Assembly (NCBI GenBank): GCA_963989385.1
Contig: OZ022500.1
Coordinates: 116,725,842-116,789,841, forward strand
Reading direction: 5' to 3'
DNA: 64,000 nucleotides
DNA from: Ctena decussata
Lineage: Eukaryota; Mollusca; Bivalvia; Lucinida; Lucinidae
The notes under the pieces are model-generated. The model had not been told where the DNA came from and did not search any database. It was given only the letters and a program-made list of their open reading frames with translations. Positions 1-9,408 of this stretch are shown here, piece by piece (position 1 is the first letter of the stretch; each line of letters starts with the position of its first letter). Made by a program: the position numbers and the translations under genes.

Positions 1-440
1 CCCAATTGATAGAAACGGACGACCACTGTAGTTACTAAATAAAATGTCATAGACTTTGGTTAGAATTGAAAAATGATATTAAACAAATAAAAACCTGGAC
101 AACACAAAGGGGACTGGAAATCTCGAAGACAAGGAAGACGGAAAGGAAAACCGAATGAAAATAGTCAGAAACCGAACATACAAAACAGAAAGAAAAGATA
201 TAAGAGAATGAAGCGAACATACAGAGGCTAAGAAAGGACATTCAAACTGCGTTGTGTCTCCGTTGCAGGGCAGGCGGGAGACAGGAATAGAAATAGCCCT
301 GGTTTATTGACGACATGACGCATAATAGGCAAAGCCAAATCCATAACTACCGTCTGAGAGAGTTGATACATAAGCATTCATTGATACTGGATCTAAAGTC
401 ACAACGGTTTCAGAGCATCGCTATAATTTTCTAAATCCTA
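1..440. other. No recognisable feature
   Basis: AT-rich sequence with no ORF, splice-bounded exon or repeat structure that I can recognise. The only open frame (47-241, minus) is low-complexity Phe/Ser-rich and looks like chance. Confidence 0.4.
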
Positions 441-810
441 AACCACCTACAGCTTAAACTGAAGACCTTGTTTGAAACTACCAGGCGGCAGATCTACTCC
501 ATATCTCAAACGCGCTGGGGTAACGGTTGTAGCTGGATTTCTTTCAGTTGTTGCTATGGCATTAGTTGTGCCTACACTGCTTACCACGAGCAAGTCCCCA
601 TTGTTATCGAAACAAATGTGATTCGCGAGTATAAGATAACATGCCATAATGAGGATGATGAGCCACCGGAGTGGGAAACTGCTCTTGTCAGCCTACAGAG
701 TGGATATTTTGAATCTGTTAAACCAACAAACAAAATCTGCATTACACCTCGGCCTAGGGAAATAAGACCATTTCTAGTGTTATTAGGAAACCGTAAATAA
801 AGTAGAGTCT
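440..810 (+). other. Unidentified open region with a hydrophobic frame
   Basis: A 110-codon frame (468-800, plus) and an overlapping minus-strand frame both stay open. A third plus frame near 470-610 reads a basic stretch followed by a hydrophobic run (AGVTVVAGFLSVVAMALVV), which would fit one membrane helix. I do not recognise any of the three translations. The gypsy remnant starts some 450 bp downstream in the same orientation, so this may be another decayed part of that element, but nothing proves it. Confidence 0.2.
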
Positions 811-1254
811 GCTATTACAGAGCTGGATATAATATCTTCTTCGACAATCGGCGTTTGTCCAAGACTTGTAGCCGTCAACAAATATTGGAGGAATGCAAGA
901 GTTCAGTCATTATCGTCAAATGGTGCGGCAGTATGTAAGAAAGAGGGAACCATCTGGTTTTGCATAGTTTTTCGGAAGCTTAACTTATTTACTATCAGTG
1001 ATGCATATCTAATCCCTAGAATAGAGGAGTCGCACTACCTACTAGTAGGCTCGATGCATGGATGTATGTATTGCGATTTTATTTCCTTTTCAAACGTATT
1101 TCAGTTATATCAGGACGATGAGAGGATGATAATGAAAGGCAGTGCGCAATGGAATCCTGTTTACGGATGAGAAAGTTACTGCAGCGAGAATCAGATCCGG
1201 GACTGCTAGGTCAGCAGGCCAACGCTTAACCCACGGAACTACTGGGGCTCCTAG
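811..1254. other. No recognisable feature
   Basis: Stop-rich sequence between the unidentified open region and the gypsy RT remnant. It may be older decayed retrotransposon sequence, but no motif was recognised. Confidence 0.3.
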
Positions 1255-1625
1255 GTGGGCTCAAAGGTTTTTACTTCACTGGTCTTACAGGTCGTCTATT
1301 AGAAGATGGATTTCAAGAAGGGGAAACAAAATATAAAAAAAAAAAAAAAACGCTTTTCGGAATTCTGCAACCGTATGCAATCGTTTGGCCTTAGCAATAT
1401 CTGGGCGACCTCAATATTCCAGATTGTTTCATTTATCTCCTGGATATCATTATATTTTCTGACACCTGTGAGAGCTATCTTAATCGCCTCGGTGCTTTTT
1501 AGAGGTTTCATCAATACGATATGAAGTTAAAGGCCACTAAGTGCAGTTTTATCTGGACACAAGCGAATTACCTTGGATATGTTGTCTCTGAATATGGTAT
1601 CAAAACGAACTAGAAACACTAAACA
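1255..1625 (+). pseudogene. Ty3/gypsy reverse transcriptase remnant
   Basis: Read across frames, the plus strand keeps the order of a Ty3/gypsy RT: GSKVFTSLVLQVVY (family pattern GSK-F--LDL--GY), an FGILQP box (family FGL-NAP), an IYLLDIIIFS box (family YLDDIIIFS), then RFHQYDMKLKATKCSF and YLGYVVSEYGI (family LKLKPSKC and YLGHVVS--GI). Both catalytic aspartate boxes are lost: LDL reads LVL and YLDD reads YLLD. Stops and an A-run (about 1336-1350) break the frame. This is dead retrotransposon DNA. No LTR, gag or RNase H could be delimited around it. Confidence 0.75.
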
Positions 1626-1987
1626 TCTTCAAAAAACGGCTGAGACCAGACAGCGTCAATATGTCAAGATTTCACAAGATGTTACTGGCGGTTTGGGAAG
1701 GGTTTCTGTAAAGTCGTGTAGTGTGATGATGACCACTTAATGATCGCTCTTTGTTGGAAACTCAGTTTAATTAAAATATAAGAGACACAGTCCTCCCACT
1801 CCAAAGCTGGCAAGAGTACTGAAAATGGAAGATTTTACACGGATGTAGCTGGACAGAAAATGGTTTCAGTCCCGGATCCAGGTTTCCGCCCCGCCATCTG
1901 GGCCTCCGTGTTCTGTATAATATGTAGGATCTTAGATAACAATGAGTGTGATGACAATTGAGATAATTTATCCACGTGGTTTCATTA
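1626..1987. other. Unassigned sequence
   Basis: Continues downstream of the gypsy RT remnant. It may contain decayed RNase H sequence, but no motif could be confirmed. Confidence 0.25.
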
Positions 1988-2057
1988 AAATATATGTCGT
2001 GACATCTTATTAGAATCGCCTGGGTGAGGCAATTCTAATGAGATATCACAACATATA
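1988..2057. repeat. Short imperfect hairpin (foldback) sequence
   Basis: Positions 1988-2018 (tatatgtcgtgacatc...) and 2028-2057 (...gatatcacaacatata) are inverted copies about 30 bp long with a short loop and about five mismatches. It abuts the left copy of the 81-bp direct repeat. It is probably a tiny MITE remnant or a hairpin-prone insertion site. Confidence 0.55.
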
Positions 2058-2138
2058 ATTGAAGGCTAAGGAGAGACCACACCATATACTTCAAGGCTAA
2101 GAACTGAGAGTATCAAAAATTCTCTCCAAATTAATACT
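2058..2138. repeat. Left copy of 81-bp direct repeat flanking LINE-1
   Basis: Identical over 81 bp to 5974-6054 (starts attgaaggctaaggagag, ends ccaaattaatact). The two copies bracket the LINE on the minus strand exactly: its truncated 5' end abuts the right copy and its presumed 3' end abuts this one. The simplest reading is an unusually long target-site duplication. Confidence 0.8.
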
Positions 2139-2209
2139 TGGTTTAAACAATATTTATTCAAGAAAATAATATACATGTTACAAGATATACACGGTTCGAA
2201 ATTGAGGAT

Positions 2210-2345
2210 CTGAACGAAAGCTATAAGCTTATAAAGTCCATCTCCTCCAAAGCAAACAATATATGTACAATAATCTTCTGAACGAAAGCTATAAGCTTAT
2301 AAAGTCCATCTCCTCCAAAGCAAACAATATATGTACAATAATCTT
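2210..2345. repeat. Exact 68-bp tandem duplication in the LINE-1 tail
   Basis: Units 2210-2277 and 2278-2345 are identical (each starts ctgaacgaaagctataag and ends caataatctt). Identity implies a recent duplication or an assembly stutter. Confidence 0.85.
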
Positions 2346-3270
2346 TACAACATGGCTAGAATTTTACGAATTAAGTAGTGTTCAACCGGTTATTTGTAGC
2401 AGAAAAGAAAAACTAAAGAAACAAGAAATGAATAAATAATTATACATACGTATATGCTGCAGCAAGAAGAAGAGATATATGTGCCGCCCGTAGAGGTGCC
2501 TTGGAGCATGCTAGACCAGCGAAAACCCAGAGAAGACCTAGATCAGACTGCACTTCGGCGCAGTCCGGTCAAGGTCTTCCCTACTAAAGTCACAGGTAAC
2601 AAAGAGTAGCCAGTAAAGCCTAGAATTAACGGTGATGGAGCCTTCCAAGGCTCTTCCTTAAGCGGCACCACCCAAACAAATGTACATAAGTTGAAAATGA
2701 ACAAGCAAAGTAACAGTAAAGAATGTAAGCATGTATAGCTGACGAAGAGAGCTTCGACAGGCACACAACGTTGACTCAGCACTAATGCAGCGCTAATTCA
2801 ACGTCAAGACGTCGGCTCAGCGCCGACTCAGTGCCAGTCAACCTCCTGCGCCTGCTGGGCTAGTCTTAAGACATTTTCTTAAAAAAAACACACACGTTGT
2901 AAGCTGCAGCTGTTTACTTTGGTTAGATATATACAAAAGTTGTGAGGAACAGAAAAGAAAATGATAGTCTAACTATCTTACAGAACTAGCATAAATCAGT
3001 TAACTGGTCTTGGGCCACCCCGTCCCCCGCTGGTTCCCCTGAACATCTGGAATGATTTTGAGACTACATCGTGAGCTGACAGTCTGTATGATGTAGCCAA
3101 AACTGGTATCAGTCACTTTTGAGATGACATAATCATCCAAAGCGTTTTGATGACAATATGTACAATTGTACGTGTTTAAATATGATATTGTTAACAACGT
3201 CCGGTTCGTTAGTATCTCCGTTAAGCAGAAGTGATAGTGAAAGTCGATTTGGTAATACGGACAAATATCG

Positions 3271-3708
3271 TTATCTCAAAAGATTATAGTTTGTACAAAA
3301 CAAAAGAAAGTGGGATGAGGTTTCTGGCTGGCCGCATGTACATAAAGGACTACTGACTAGGTTTTTCTTAAACAAGTGGTGATTTAGTGAGCTACACTCT
3401 AGACGAATGCGGTCGTGAAGAATTTGTCCTTCACGTGATAACTGGATCGTGTCGAAATATCTGGGGGGAAAGGTCATAGGAAGCTTTAGTTTCTTTTTGA
3501 AGCTACCAAGAGACAGTGCATTTCTAAAACCCTGGCTTAGTGAATTCCAAGCTCTCAAGGTTGCAGGCAAAAAGGAGTTACAATAGGTAGCTGTACGCGA
3601 TGCTGGAATGCAGAAATCACTCGAGTTTCTGAGTGGGTATCTAGACGATTGGTGAACTGTAGATGGCAGGAGATGTTGCAAGTAGCTGGGTGTTAAGCCA
3701 TTAGTCAT
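3271..3708 (-). pseudogene. LINE-1 C-terminal domain (ORF2 fragment)
   Basis: A 145-codon open frame. It contains the usual region after the RT of Jockey/CR1-type LINEs: a GLTPSYL motif, a YPLRNSSDF motif, then RTATYCNSFLPATLRAWNSL (family: R---Y--SFFP-TI--WN-L). It ends with a possible zinc-binding cluster, CTCGQPETSSHFLLFC. It is in a different frame from the upstream part (3705-4109), so a frameshift separates them. It belongs to the retrotransposon and is not a host gene. Confidence 0.7.
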
Positions 3709-4109
3709 TTTATAAAGCTAACATAGTTTGTGGTTATTACGACGTGTTTGGAGAGTTTCCCATTTGGAGTCATCATAAAGTTTTTGTGTGCTGCAAACTT
3801 TTGTTCCCCAGTGGTAATTCTTAGTGCCTCAACTTGAATATTTTCCAGTGCTCGCTTGTTTGCAGCTGAACAATTATCCCATATTATGTCCCCGTATTCT
3901 AACAATGGGCGAATGAAAGATATGTACATTTTTTGTAGCGAAGCCCTATCTAGGAGATACTTATACCGTCTCAGTAAGCTGATTCTTTGCCAGGCCTTTG
4001 AAGAAATTGTTTCAATATGGTTAGTCCAAGAAAGATCGTCGGAAAGAACCACGCCTAGATGTTTATGTTGGCTAACCTCATCAATCTGGGAATGGTTCAT
4101 AATTAACAC
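3705..4109 (-). pseudogene. LINE-1 thumb/connection region
   Basis: A 134-codon frame with KHLGVVLSDDLSWTNHI, the conserved LG----L-W--HI box that follows the RT palm in Jockey/CR1-like LINEs, and then FIRPLLEYGDIIWDN (family P-LEYG--VW). It lies directly downstream of the RT core and is separated from it by a frame change between 4109 and 4216. Confidence 0.75.
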
Positions 4110-4215
4110 AGGATGGTCAGCTTTGTGACGTTTCTTACTTATGATTAAGGATTTTGTCTTTAGAGGTTGAAAGTTTACTAGCCACTCCGAAGCCCATTTA
4201 CTTATGTTTTCGAGA

Positions 4216-5037
4216 TCAATGTTTAGTTCTATACCCGCTGAGATTGATTGGTTGGTTTATTACTTTATAAAGAATTGTATCATCTGCAAATAATCTAGTG
4301 TTGCTGTTAATGCGATTGACTATGTCATTAATGAAAATTAAGAACAAAGTAGGCCCTAGTATTGAGCCCTGTGGTACCCCCGCATCGATTTTTTGCCATG
4401 AAGAAGATACACCCCTTATACATACCCTTTGCTGTCTGTTTGTAAGGTAACTATTAAACCAATCTGTTATGTTTTTAGAGAACTCTATTGCTGTAAATTT
4501 TGCTAGCAATCCCCTATGCCAGACCCTATCAAATGCCTTACTTATGTCTAGAAACACCACCCGAACAGCTTTATTTTCATCCAGTGCTTTTGAGAATTCA
4601 TTGTATAAGAAAGTTAACTGATTGGCCGTAGAATCGTCCGATTGAAAACCAGACTGAAATTCCGTTATTATGCTATATTGTTTTAGGTACTCAGAGACGT
4701 ACTTGTGAACGCACCGTTCCATTAATTTACCCTCACAGTTTAAAAGAGAAATTGGTCTGTAATTATTAGGCAGACAGCGATCGTCTTTCTTATGAACAGC
4801 TGTAACGTTTGCTTGTTTCCAGGAGTCTGGGAATGCTTTAAGAGTTAGCGAAAGGTTAAAGAGTTTTGAAAACCGGTATGCCAGTTCATTTTTAGCCTCC
4901 TTTATAAGTTTTGGACTTACAGAATTGAGACCTGGAGCTTTATACGGTTTTAATAGATTAATAGCGTGTTTGACATCATCTTGAGAAACATTTGTTGTTT
5001 CTAACTGTGGGTAATTTGGAAGGTCAAGATCAGGCAA
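4216..5037 (-). pseudogene. LINE-1 reverse transcriptase core
   Basis: A 273-codon frame with the RT boxes in order: KAPGLNSVSPKLIK, NNYRPISLLN, EFQSGFQSDDST, the palm motif A region VVFLDISKAFDRVWH, motif B GVPQGSILGPTLFLIFIND, and the catalytic motif C RLFADDT. The catalytic aspartates are all present, so this core is well preserved although frameshifts isolate it from the endonuclease and the C-terminus. It would copy the element RNA at a nicked chromosomal target. Confidence 0.85.
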
Positions 5038-5039
5038 AG

Positions 5040-5480
5040 GGGAAATTATATCATTAATAGTGGATTGACTCGCAAAATATTGGTTCAGTATTTCAGCTTT
5101 CTCAATATCTGTCTCGGCAATGTTATTATCAAGTTCAAGATATGGAATAGAGTTAAATGAGGCGAAGTTTTCAGAAATTCAGCAGAGACTTTATTCCATA
5201 GTTTAGAATTATGTTCGGTATGCCTAAGTTTATTAGCAAGTTTTCCGTTGTAATCTTTTTTAGCCTGTCGAATGATTGTCGTGACCGAGTTACGTTTTAA
5301 CTTAAACTTTTTCCAGGCATGTTCACTTTTGACCCTTTTTGCGATTCTGAATAGCCGTTTTCTTTGCCTTATTTGGCGTTTAATGAATGAGTTAATCCAT
5401 TGTGGTTCGTTTGATCTAATAGGTATTGTTTTATTTGGGATAGACTCCTTGGCTGCTTTAATAATTAAAAGTCGGTAACC
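5040..5480 (-). pseudogene. LINE-1 endonuclease-RT linker
   Basis: In the minus-strand frame near 5190-5480 the translation reads KESIPNKTIPIRSNEPQWIN and continues with many Lys/Arg residues (RQIRQRKRLFRIAKRVKSEH), then KLWNKVSA. This is the basic W-N linker typical of Jockey/CR1-type ORF2 between endonuclease and RT. It contains frame breaks. Confidence 0.6.
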
Positions 5481-5492
5481 TTAACAGTAATT

Positions 5493-5972
5493 TCATTTTA
5501 AGTTATTCGCAGGTGAAATAAATTCCCAGTCAGTCTGTTCTAACAAACGTCTATATTTAGGATAATCCCCCCTTTCGTACAACCAAATATGTCTAGTGAA
5601 AGATTTCTGTATCGGTTTCCTAAATTTCATTGTGAGCATTACTGGGCAGTGATACCTTACCAGATCAGGTATAAATGGGGAGATAACATCGCTGTATAAG
5701 ACATTTTCAGGCTTACTAACGAAGATTAAGTCGATTGACGAAGAAGAGTTCTCAGTATAATGTGTTGCTTCGTCAATAAGTTGATGAAGATTATAAGACA
5801 GTGCTATGCTGTTTATCTTATTCTTTGATGCGGATTTCATCAAGTCACAGTTAAAATCGCCCAAGATTATTAGGTCGTTTATCGGTGAGTTACACCGGTT
5901 TTCAAAGGAAAGTTCGATAAGGTCCCAGAAGTCCTGGCCGGTATTTGGTAGCCTATAAAATCCACATAAAGG
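5493..5972 (-). pseudogene. LINE-1 endonuclease, C-terminal half
   Basis: A 160-codon frame starting inside the exonuclease/endonuclease/phosphatase fold at a YRLPN box (family YRPPN), then LIILGDFNCDL (active-site GDFN), SSSIDLIFVS (SxIDLI box) and YHCPV (catalytic SDH/DHxPV equivalent, here YHCP). The first half of the domain is absent because of 5' truncation at about 5973. The apparent ATG at 5973-5975 is fortuitous and overlaps the flanking repeat. Confidence 0.75.
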
Positions 5973-5973
5973 C

Positions 5974-6054
5974 ATTGAAGGCTAAGGAGAGACCACACCA
6001 TATACTTCAAGGCTAAGAACTGAGAGTATCAAAAATTCTCTCCAAATTAATACT
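5974..6054. repeat. Right copy of 81-bp direct repeat flanking LINE-1
   Basis: Identical to 2058-2138. See the left copy. Confidence 0.8.
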
Positions 6055-6640
6055 CTATTATGTCATATATTTTCAAGCCCAACAACACACACACAAATAT
6101 ACATGCATCTCGGAATCTCACAATCCGCCCAGTTATCCAGAGCCCAACAGTACTGGTGGTCTGGATCCGGGCCTATGACAAGTCGACAGGATGAAATCCG
6201 GATGGGAGGTGTGGGTAGGTGGACAACAGGGCGAGAGTTCTTAAAAAAGTAGTTTACGTGGATGGAGATGGCAAGACCGATAAGTTGGCAGGTCGACAGG
6301 TTGAAAGGCTGTTGTTTTGAAGGAGGGAATAGGCAACATGGCGGTAGCGGCCTCTTGCAATGGAGGGTATTTTGCGGATAAATACTGACAGGCAGACAAG
6401 CTCCAATCGATAGCTCTTTTTCTTGGGGATTTCTTTTTGATCTGTGTTTCGGTAAACGACAGGTCAACAGGAAGACATTTTTAAAATTTTCTCATGCCCC
6501 ATTCCGTATGCACCGCTTTTCCCCAATTTGCACTTGTCCAGCTGGCTCTAGAGTTAGGGCACCAATTCGATAGTCAAATGGGATAGGTCTTGTTTTGCAT
6601 CCTTTATGCCGTTGCTTGTCGTCGTCGTTGCATTACATCG
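6055..6640. other. Unassigned; recurring GTCGACAGG-like motif
   Basis: No coding signal recognised. A short motif close to caagtcgacagg recurs near 6180, 6290, 6457 and 6655, which suggests an old dispersed or tandem repeat, not a gene. Confidence 0.3.
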
Positions 6641-6765
6641 TTCGATGTGGTCGACAAGTCGACAGGTAGAATTTTACACACAAAAAAAAACCTATCTCAC
6701 TTACCATGCGAGCACTCAACCACCTGAGCTACCGCTCCACATGGTCAACCTGTGACAGCTTCCCC
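6640..6765 (-). mobile_element. tRNA-related SINE fragment
   Basis: The minus strand reads ggagcggtagctcaggtggt, a tRNA 5' half with D-arm (A-box-like), then the sequence loses tRNA folding capacity. A short A-run lies at about 6684-6692. I read this as a SINE head, not a functional tRNA gene. Confidence 0.45.
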
Positions 6766-7780
6766 CTGCTTAAAGTGATTGTTTACATCTTTTTCTAAAC
6801 CTTTATAACATAGTTTAAATATATGATGAGAATCATACCACTAAAATTTTTGTGAAAATCATTTTAATTAGCGTGTAATTTGATGATTATCACTTGCCCC
6901 AGGAGTCTGCCATTTATCAGTTGAATGACCTCAAATATTTTCTGTTGGAATCACTTAGCAGCTGCATCAAGGTAAAATGAGTTACAGGGCAACTGGAGAA
7001 ATTAGCTAAGCGTAGTGGCCTAATGCAAAGGCAGATCAGTCTGTTCACTGAAATGCATACCATATAATACAAACTTTGGAGGAAGAGAAACTCAGGAGCT
7101 TATGGTATTAAAATGTGACATAAGATGTGTGTAGAACAAATTGGTCTAAATACAACAAATCAAAGTGTCTGCCATGTTATGGGTGATGCAGTATATAAAG
7201 GATAAACCCCAACATAATGCTCATATTCTGAGCAGCGCTTGCTTTTCCGAAGTCTATGCACAGGCCTACAAAAAACTGCATTTGCACCATAGAAAATTGA
7301 CCGTTCCAGTATGTCAAGCTATCATCTGTATTTGAAAGTCTGTCAAGTCTTCTTCTGTATATTGGGGTTCCCAGTGGTGCCCTTTAAATGTTTCCCTCCT
7401 CAAACACATCCGAAGACATTATATGCTCAGAAATAATTGAAATCTTTCCATATGGAATAACTGTCAACTCCACTGAAAGTGGTTCCGCTGCGTAAAAGTT
7501 TAGGTAAACAGACGCTTGCTATCCAGCTGTTTCAAGCTGTCAGACTGACCTGATGGAAAACATGTCTGCTGTCTGATGTTACAGATAAGAGCAATAAATA
7601 TGATTTTAATTACCCTAGCAGATGAAGAAACGAGCTGTAGAAATTAAATTAGGACATGCTGACATATTTAGTTTTGATATTGAAAATCAGTGAAGAGATC
7701 TGAACAATCACTTTAATTGATTTCGTCCCAGAGTGTTCTTGGAACCACGCAAGACCAAACGAAGCATGCTCATATTCCTG
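6766..7780. other. No recognisable feature (downstream of or within the cadherin gene)
   Basis: No further cadherin exon was found here by eye on the minus strand, and no mobile-element protein or TIR was recognised. Confidence 0.35.
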
Positions 7781-7784
7781 CCCT

Positions 7785-7920
7785 AGCCGAGGACACACAC
7801 TGGCAACCAAATGTAACAGGGATGGAAAACATCGTCGCAGCCCGGCCGCGACTCGAACTCAGGACCTGTCGCTAATCGGGACATGACTGAGCTATTGAGC
7901 CACATTGTCGACCTTTGACA
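7785..7920 (-). mobile_element. tRNA-derived SINE
   Basis: The minus strand carries a tRNA-like head (aatagctcagtcatgtcc as A box; gagttcgagtcgcggcc as B box region) followed by a non-tRNA body. It cannot close a proper acceptor stem, so it is a SINE remnant. Confidence 0.5.
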
Positions 7921-8177
7921 CATATATCAATCTGTCAGTAAAAATAAATGTGGTTGATTTGGGATGTATTCTATGATCAGCTCTTGCAATACCCGTAATA
8001 TCTTTCAGTTTGTAATTGGTTTAGTAGATTTATTCACGACTTTACAAAAACGAATGAAGTAACAAATATGTTCAAAAGTCATGGGTGACGAAAAATCAAA
8101 TTTTTACGAAAATGCTGTAGTTAGATCGCTGACAATTCAAATGTTTGCATCTATAATCAAATGACGATATAACTAAC

Positions 8178-8303
8178 CTGAGCTGTTACGTTGAACTGAT
8201 AGTAGCTATTCGCTTCATAATCCAGTGGTTTATTCAAGTGGATCACACCAGTGGTATTAGATATGCTGAAAGTCTTGGCGTACTCCTCGGCGGTTGCATT
8301 AGA
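8178..8303 (-). CDS. Cadherin exon 8 (second repeat, C-terminal half)
   Basis: 126 nt, phase 0 to 0. It encodes 42 residues with the typical TFSISNTTGVIHLNKPLDYE stretch followed by YYQFNVTAQ, i.e. the F-I-----TG-I-L---LDYE--------V-A block of a cadherin repeat. The acceptor is attttag and the donor is CAG/gttag. The calcium-binding DxNDN end of this repeat must lie in the next exon, which I did not find down to position 1, so intron 8 exceeds 8 kb. Confidence 0.85.
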
Positions 8304-9377
8304 CTAAAATATACAAACCTATTATTATACCAAGAAATAAAAATTCAAGCTGAGTATGTACCTATGTCTGACGTCATTTTGCTTTTCAGATGACGGCAAT
8401 TTTCGGGATTAAGTATTGACTTAACTGTAAGAAAAGCCCCAACAAAAATAGATCTACTTTTGTCCTAGATCAACAATTTTGTATTTTAAGAGTTTACCCC
8501 AACTGAAATGGGAGGAAAAAAACAAAGAAAGCAGAAGTCCTTTCCCTTAACTGTATCCATCACCTAAGCTAAGATAACTGCATAAAAAGATGACGAAAAT
8601 TTATATCCTTAGAAATCTAGAAAAAATATTAAAACGGTGAAGAAAGCAGAAGATTTTATTGCATCTGTTCGTAACGACGACGTCACCCTTTAGTGCACCA
8701 ATCAGATGCTGATACAGTTTTTCTCAGTCCTGATAAATCATAAAACATGCATCTTCACATGACAGTCTATAAAATCCACTTCAAAATGCATTGCTTGATA
8801 CCGTTTGCGCAAGAAGTAGCCGCACTGACGTAATTGTCAAAGCTTTTTATATACTGTTATTGGTCGCTTTTACAGATGTTGCATGATATAATATTGAAGA
8901 GACGTGTTAGAGTAAGATGAATGCAAATTTGAAGTTATAATTCTCACTAATATATTTTGCTCCAGCGTACTAGACGTTTGCCGTTGATACGATCTCAGTG
9001 TGTGATTGGTTAAATGCCATCAGCGAATTACATCATAGCATAAACACAATTTTATGAATGTCGACCGAAAAACGCTTTACCTTCTTGATTTTTCATTAGT
9101 CAAATAGTAACAAGAGCTGTCGCCTGACAGCATAGCTCGCCTGAATAAGTGCTTGCCCATGACACAGTTGCTATGGTGGTGTGGACTGCTAGGCATAAAA
9201 CTTCAAACAAGCTTGTCCATAATGACAACACATTTATAAACAAACGCTATCTCAAAAATAAGTCTTAAAATAAAAAAAAAAAAAAAAAAAATCCACGTGA
9301 AATTTCAAAGTCCATGAGCTTGAGGACAAATAACTAAGGGGTAGAAATAACTAAGGGGTAGAGGGGTAAGGGGTGGG

Positions 9378-9408
<31 letters not shown>

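Larger units (their letters stand above)
2139..5973 (-). mobile_element. LINE-1 of this window: 5'-truncated Jockey/CR1-like non-LTR retrotransposon
   Basis: About 3.8 kb. Reading the minus strand 5' to 3' there is the C-terminal half of an apurinic-type endonuclease (5493-5972), a linker (about 5040-5480), reverse transcriptase (4216-5037 continuing to 3705), a C-terminal domain ending near 3271 with a Cys/His cluster, and a 1.1-kb untranslated tail. The tail ends near 2139 and contains an AATAAA-like signal about 20 bp before the end. The order and the QGSILGP and FADD boxes fit the Jockey/CR1 superfamily; the exact clade is uncertain. Several frameshifts make it inactive. The 81-bp direct repeats define the borders. 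Confidence 0.75.

Noticed and set aside
468..800. 110-codon frame as a host gene
   Set aside because: No homology recognised, no splice or promoter signals; kept only as an unidentified open region.
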